A stretch of DNA of 10,385 bases from Gammaproteobacteria bacterium (GTDB lineage: Bacteria; Pseudomonadota; Gammaproteobacteria; GCA-001735895): positions 1 to 10,385 of the forward strand of contig QNFD01000064.1 of assembly GCA_003645435.1 (NCBI GenBank), in the 5' to 3' direction. The notes beneath the pieces are model-generated. The model worked only from the letters and a program-made list of their open reading frames with translations. It did no database searches and was not told the DNA's origin. The position numbers were made by a program, and so were the translations under genes. Below, piece by piece: positions 7,285 to 10,385 of this stretch. Position 1 is the first letter of the stretch; each line of letters opens with the position of its first letter.

Positions 7285-8332
7285 TGAAAGGCATCCGCTA
7301 ATTGACATGACCAGCGTACTGTCTGGACCATTTTGCACCTGGTTGTTGAGTACCATGGGGGCAGACGTCATCAAGGTCGAAAACCCGGCCGGTGACATGG
7401 CCCGTACCACGCCGCCGTTCGAAGCCGATATCAGCCTCTACTTCGCTTCACTCAATCGCAACAAACGTTCAATCGTACTGGACCTGAAATCTGATGAAGG
7501 CAAGCTCGCTTTGCACAAGCTAATTAAAACAGCCGACGTGTTTATTGAAAACATGCGCCCCGGAGTCCGTGATCGACTGGGATGCGGTCAAGCCGAACTC
7601 GCACAACTGAATCCGAGATTAATTCAGGCCTCGATCAGCGGCTTCGGTCAATCGGGCAGTTTATCCAGTCGCCCTGCTTACGACATTATAGTGCAGGCGA
7701 TGAGCGGCATGATGAGCATCAACGGACCTCTTGGTGGCCCCGCTACACGGGTCGGCTTTTCGGTTGGCGATATTGCCGCCGGGCTGTTTGCCGCAGTCGG
7801 CATCCTCGAACGATTGTATCGACGGGATGCTTGTGGCGAAAATAACTCCGCTGCTCTCGATGTGTCCATGCTCGCCTGCCAGTGGGCCTGCCTGGAAAAC
7901 GCCTTTGCGCGTTATCTGAATGCCGGAATTGTGCCCGGGCCTATTGGCTCCGGGCATCCTTCGATGACGCCCTTCGAAGTGTATCCCACGGCGGACCGCG
8001 ATATTGTCATCGCGCTCGGTAGCGAGAGAGACTGGCACCGCTTTTGCACCGCCCTGGAACTGCAAGAGCTTATCGAAGATCCCAGGTTTAAAACAGACGA
8101 GGCCCGTATCGACAATCGCCAAAGCATGAATGCGATCTTGCACAAGGTACTGGTACGAAACAGTTCGGAATACTGGCGCGACAAGCTACTGGTAGCCTCC
8201 ATTCCCTGCACGGTAATCGAGAATGTGAAAAGTATTGCCGACAGTCAACTATCGGTCGATTACCAGGCATTCTCCACCGTGAAAACGGGATCGGGTCGCG
8301 ACATGCACTTTGTCAGAAACCCGATTGCCTAG
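7284..8332 (+). pseudogene. CaiB/BaiF (family III) CoA-transferase, frameshifted at the 5' end and truncated at the 3' end
   Basis: The expected start ATG at 7284 overlaps the upstream stop (TAATG), but its frame ends after MKGIR at TAA 7299-7301. Restoring one base near 7298 gives the family opening MKGIRVIDMTSVLSGPF. Without it, the open frame starts at ATG 7307 and gives 341 residues. Motifs, numbered from 7307: GADVIKVENPAGD (18-30), NRNKRSIVLDLK (50-61), GFGQSGSLSSRPAYD (112-126), QAMSGMMSINGP (130-141), and the catalytic aspartate Asp155 in VGDIAAGLF. The C-terminus stops at MHFVRNPIA, where family members continue for several dozen residues; the break coincides with an IS66 fragment. 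Family members move CoA between carboxylic acids such as carnitine, crotonobetaine, oxalate or succinate. ATG 7307 lacks a Shine-Dalgarno, but the MKGIR stop lies five bases upstream, so reinitiation could still make most of the protein. Confidence 0.82.
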
Positions 8333-8539
8333 CCTGAGTTTATAGAAACTGCCGCACCTGAACTGGGACTGAACGCGACTATCCTGATCCCGGAACTTCC
8401 GGCGCCAGTAGTTGAATCGGTGATAAGCTAACTGATGGCGTGCACAGTAGGCGGCCCCGGATTCTCCGGAGTCGTGGCAGGCGTCGATGTGCTCGCGCCA
8501 ATACCGGCCCAGTTGATCGGACGTGATGGGATTGCCCAT
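8330..8539 (-). pseudogene. tnpA: IS66 accessory protein TnpA, N-terminal fragment
   Basis: The sequence from the ATG at 8539 reads MGNPITSDQLGRYWREHID, then AYCARHQLAYHRFNYWRRKF, the signature of the IS66 accessory protein TnpA, a small helix-turn-helix-like protein of about 95-125 residues needed for transposition. A Shine-Dalgarno (GAGGA) lies six bases upstream within the IS66 left end. Homology fades after about residue 65 (FRCGSFYKL). The frame then runs into antisense CoA-transferase sequence and stops at 8249, so the last ~27 codons are not IS sequence. Function is lost. Confidence 0.75.
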
Positions 8540-8623
8540 GGTTTCCTCGGTGGAAGTAATGCAAGAAAACCAGTGTCCACGGGAAAATGTTCAGTGGGAA
8601 GACGCTGGTTTATTGGCGCTTAC
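8330..8623 (-). mobile_element. IS66-family element, left-end fragment
   Basis: The fragment begins, on the minus strand, with GTAAGCGCCAATAAACC at 8623, the GTAAGCG terminus typical of IS66 elements, and carries the first part of the accessory gene tnpA. The rest of tnpA, tnpB, the tnpC transposase and the other terminal repeat are absent. It meets the truncated CoA-transferase in the interval 8325-8345; the exact joint cannot be fixed because no intact copy is available. The likely history is insertion into the CoA-transferase gene followed by a deletion that removed most of the element and the gene's 3' end. It is not autonomous. Confidence 0.75.
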
Positions 8624-8658
8624 GCTTATTCTTATGGCCCGAGAGTTAGTAAAAAACT

Positions 8659-8682
8659 GGCTCTTCGGAAAAATTAGTGGGT
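8659..8682 (+). repeat. ISL3 left terminal inverted repeat
   Basis: Starts GGCTCTTCGGAAAAATTAGT and matches the reverse complement of the right repeat at 20 of 24 positions, including the uninterrupted core GAAAAATT. It defines the left boundary of the element. Confidence 0.8.
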
Positions 8683-8736
8683 AAAACTGAGTAAAAATAT
8701 ACTGGATTTGAAACGATTGAGATAGTTTTAAGATTT

Positions 8737-8758
8737 GGGGGTGGTGCATCCTGCCCCC
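8737..8758. repeat. Hairpin in the leader of the ISL3 transposase
   Basis: GGGGGTGG (8737-8744) pairs with CTGCCCCC (8751-8758) across a six-base loop, giving an 8-bp stem with two G-T wobbles. It lies between the left repeat and the transposase start, 54 bases upstream of the ATG. No T-run follows on either strand, so it is not a standard terminator. A role in limiting transposase expression by incoming transcription is possible but unproven. Confidence 0.45.
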
Positions 8759-8812
8759 ACTCTGAGAAGATGAAAGTGCGAACTCAACATCTGACAGAGG
8801 AAAAGGAACAGG

Positions 8813-10066
8813 ATGCAGATCAAGACTATCCTCAATCGGGTACAGAAATTCAAATCATTTGTGTACGGAACCGTCGAACTGGTGGAAGGTACTTCGGTTC
8901 CGACACTTGAAGTTGAATTACAACCTCGGTTGAACCGCCGTCCGATTTGCAGTGGTTGCGGGCATAAGCGATCTGGTTACGATCGATCACCGGAGCGGTT
9001 GTTCGAGTTTATCCCGATGTGGGGCCATAAGGTATTTTTTCGCTATGCGCCCCGGCGGGTTGATTGCCCTGGCTGTGGTGTTCGGGTAGAGCGAATGCCC
9101 TGGGTATCGGGCAAACACAGGCTAACAGAGGCCTATGTCTGGTTTTTATCGGGCTGGGCGAAGCGCTTGAGCTGGAAAGAGGTAGCTGAGGCATTTCGGA
9201 CCACCTGGGATCATGTGTTCTGCTCGGTCGAGCGCGCCGTGGCCTGGGGACGGGAACATCAGGATCTGACAGGGATTGAAGCCATTGGTATTGATGAAAT
9301 CCAGTGGCAGCGGGGCCATCAGTACCTGACGCTGGTTTACCAGATCGATACGAACTGCAAGCGGTTACTGTGGATTGGGAAGAAGCGCAAGGTTAAAACC
9401 CTGTTGGGGTTTTTCCACTGGTTTGGCCAGGAACGGACAAAGGAACTGCGTTATATCTGTAGCGATATGTGGAGGCCTTATCTGAAAGTGATCAAAAAGA
9501 AGGCAGGACAAGCGATTCACATACTGGATCGGTTTCATATCATGACGCACCTAAGCAAGGCGATTGACGAGGTCCGTGCAGGTGAAGCGAAAGAACTGAA
9601 AGAGGAAGGCTACGAGCCGGTACTGACCAAGTCACGCTGGTTATTACTGAAGCGTCCCGAAAACCTGACACAACATCAGGAGACCAAATTGTCAGAGTTG
9701 CTGCAGTACAATTTAAGATCAATCAGGAGTTATCTTCTGAAAGAAGAATTCCAGTTATTCTGGCAATACGTTTCGCCCTACTGGGCGGGAGAATTTCTGG
9801 ATAAATGGTGCACGAAAACGATGCGATCGAAAATTGAACCGATGAAGAAAGTAGCGAAAATGCTGAGGCGTCATCGGCCCCTGTTGCTGAACTGGTTTCG
9901 AGCCAAAAAACAATTTTCCAGTGGTATTGTGGAGGGGTTTAACACCAAAGCAAAACTGACTACCAGAAAAGCGTATGGTTTTCGGACCTATAAAGCGGCT
10001 GAAATCGCCTTATATCATACTCTTGGTGCGTTACCAGTGCCGATAACGACCCACGAATTTTTCTGA
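8813..10066 (+). CDS. ISL3-family transposase
   Basis: This intact 417-residue transposase has the ISL3 architecture. An N-terminal zinc ribbon carries Cys46, Cys49, Cys85 and Cys88 (CSGCG, CPGCG). A helix-turn-helix segment follows near 107-143 (LSWKEVAEAFRTTWDHVF). The DDE catalytic residues are visible as Asp161 (IGIDEIQW), Asp218 (CSDMWRPY) and Glu374 (GIVEGFNTKAK). Between the second Asp and the Glu lies the long family spacer with LDRFHIMTHLSKAIDEVR. It would cut and join the element's ends as a DNA transposase. The start is supported by AGGAACAGG just upstream. The stop lies inside the right terminal repeat. All catalytic positions are present, so it may be active. Codon use is more AT-rich and Lys-rich than the catabolic genes, in line with recent arrival. 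Confidence 0.95.
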   Translation: MQIKTILNRVQKFKSFVYGTVELVEGTSVPTLEVELQPRLNRRPICSGCGHKRSGYDRSPERLFEFIPMWGHKVFFRYAPRRVDCPGCGVRVERMPWVSGKHRLTEAYVWFLSGWAKRLSWKEVAEAFRTTWDHVFCSVERAVAWGREHQDLTGIEAIGIDEIQWQRGHQYLTLVYQIDTNCKRLLWIGKKRKVKTLLGFFHWFGQERTKELRYICSDMWRPYLKVIKKKAGQAIHILDRFHIMTHLSKAIDEVRAGEAKELKEEGYEPVLTKSRWLLLKRPENLTQHQETKLSELLQYNLRSIRSYLLKEEFQLFWQYVSPYWAGEFLDKWCTKTMRSKIEPMKKVAKMLRRHRPLLLNWFRAKKQFSSGIVEGFNTKAKLTTRKAYGFRTYKAAEIALYHTLGALPVPITTHEFF

Positions 10067-10072
10067 CGAGGC
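10049..10072 (-). repeat. ISL3 right terminal inverted repeat
   Basis: Reverse complement of the left repeat with four mismatches. It overlaps the last codons and stop (10064-10066) of the transposase gene, so the boundary of the element lies just six bases past the stop. Confidence 0.8.
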
Positions 10073-10385
10073 TTATTTCATTAGGACAGCCAGCCAACAC
10101 CGATTATTGCCACACGGCAACTGGATTTCGTGTTTACGTCGAACGCTTTGTCCGAGCGTATTTAGGTTACGGCGCTCAATGATCCAGGTGATTGGGGTCG
10201 CAGTGACCATTGCATTGTGGAAATTGAAGTTAATTGAACGTCGCATCTATCAATGACCGCGACTCACTAGTGTCCGGTTAAGAATCGAATAAATTCAATT
10301 GGTTATGAAACATGCCATCCTCCGGGCTATCAGTGGGCTCTAGAAAGTCCTGATTTAATGGGACTTTCTCGAATAGTGTAAGCGA
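10073..10385. other. Region right of the ISL3 element without a confident gene
   Basis: No intact gene is recognised in these 313 bases. On the plus strand, a frame from the element's edge reads PANTDYCHTATGFRVYVERF, then VRAYLGYGAQ, before a stop at 10170-10172. The +1 frame just downstream reads ALNDPGDWGRSDHCIVEIEV before its own stop. Both look protein-like in composition and could be one gene tail split by a small indel and cut at its 5' side by the ISL3 element; I do not recognise the family. Beyond 10256 the DNA is AT-rich, with TGTCCGGTTAAG at 10271-10282, a hairpin at 10342-10369, and GTAAGCGA at the last eight bases, resembling an IS66 terminus. Confidence 0.35.
10342..10369. repeat. 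Perfect 9-bp inverted repeat (hairpin)
   Basis: AGAAAGTCC (10342-10350) and GGACTTTCT (10361-10369) form a perfect 9-bp stem around a 10-base AT-rich loop. There is no T-tract directly after it, so a rho-independent terminator is doubtful. It could be part of a mobile-element end or a protein-binding dyad. Confidence 0.5.

Larger units (their letters stand above)
8659..10072 (+). mobile_element. ISL3-family insertion sequence, complete (about 1414 bp)
   Basis: The element is bounded by imperfect 24-bp terminal inverted repeats: left 8659-8682 beginning GGCTCTTCGG, right 10049-10072 ending TGACGAGGC. They share 20 of 24 positions. It carries one intact transposase gene whose stop codon lies inside the right repeat. 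The length is within the ISL3 range. ISL3 elements usually duplicate 8 bp of target, but the flanks AAAAAACT (8651-8658) and TTATTTCA (10073-10080) do not match. A later rearrangement at one end or insertion without duplication is implied. The element lies 35 bp beyond the IS66 terminus. Confidence 0.82.

Noticed and set aside
8249..8539. A complete 96-residue minus-strand gene ending at 8249
   Set aside because: Only its first two-thirds is IS66 TnpA; the rest is antisense readthrough into the CoA-transferase gene.
8435..8677. Plus-strand 80-codon open frame across the IS66 end
   Set aside because: It is antisense to tnpA, crosses the IS66 terminus and the ISL3 left repeat, and has no recognisable homology.
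10271..10282. TGTCCGGTTAAG as the terminus of another insertion sequence
   Set aside because: The motif recalls some transposon ends, but no partner repeat or linked transposase is visible in the window.
1..10385. CRISPR arrays, tRNA or rRNA genes
   Set aside because: No regularly spaced direct repeats and no tRNA- or rRNA-like sequences were noticed on either strand.

Overview
The window comes from a Pseudomonadota chromosome, most likely a gammaproteobacterium. That placement rests on moderate GC, GcvA-type LysR regulators, and IS66/ISL3 elements of the kind common in that group; no rRNA or other phylogenetic marker is present, so it is an inference. It holds an accessory catabolic locus with clear signs of decay, followed by mobile-element debris.

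Layout. (1) 1 to about 1230, minus strand: a trimethylamine methyltransferase (MttB)-superfamily gene that runs off the left edge. It has no pyrrolysine (UAG) codon in the visible part and no recognisable start codon. (2) 1361-2254 plus and 2316-3233 minus: two paralogous GcvA-type LysR regulators arranged tail to tail, each divergent from a catabolic unit. (3) 3334-8332, plus strand: a tightly packed operon-like run. It contains a Rieske oxygenase alpha subunit with most of its body deleted in frame, an intact class II aldolase/adducin protein, an intact D-2-hydroxyacid dehydrogenase, an intact class I/II aminotransferase, an enoyl-CoA hydratase broken by a one-base frameshift, and a CaiB/BaiF CoA-transferase with a one-base frameshift after its fifth codon and a truncated 3' end. 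Genes overlap or lie within a few bases of each other. A LysR-like dyad and a sigma70-like promoter lie in the 100-bp gap before the operon. (4) about 8330-8623: the end of an IS66-family element, with the 5' part of the accessory gene tnpA, abutting the truncated CoA-transferase. (5) 8659-10072: a complete ISL3-family element with an intact transposase and matching 24-bp terminal repeats but no target-site duplication. (6) 10073-10385: no confident gene, only possible degraded coding sequence and a hairpin.

Biology. The MttB-family methyltransferase, the Rieske oxygenase remnant (closest in feel to quaternary-amine oxygenases), the CaiB-like CoA-transferase and the CaiD-like hydratase together suggest breakdown of a methylated or quaternary amine or a related organic acid. 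The aldolase, hydroxyacid dehydrogenase and aminotransferase would handle the carbon skeleton. The substrate cannot be named from the sequence. Three of the six operon genes are damaged, so the pathway as originally built probably no longer works. The three intact central genes may be retained for another role, or the loss may be recent. Some single-base lesions could be sequencing errors; the Rieske deletion and the IS66-associated truncation are hard to explain that way.
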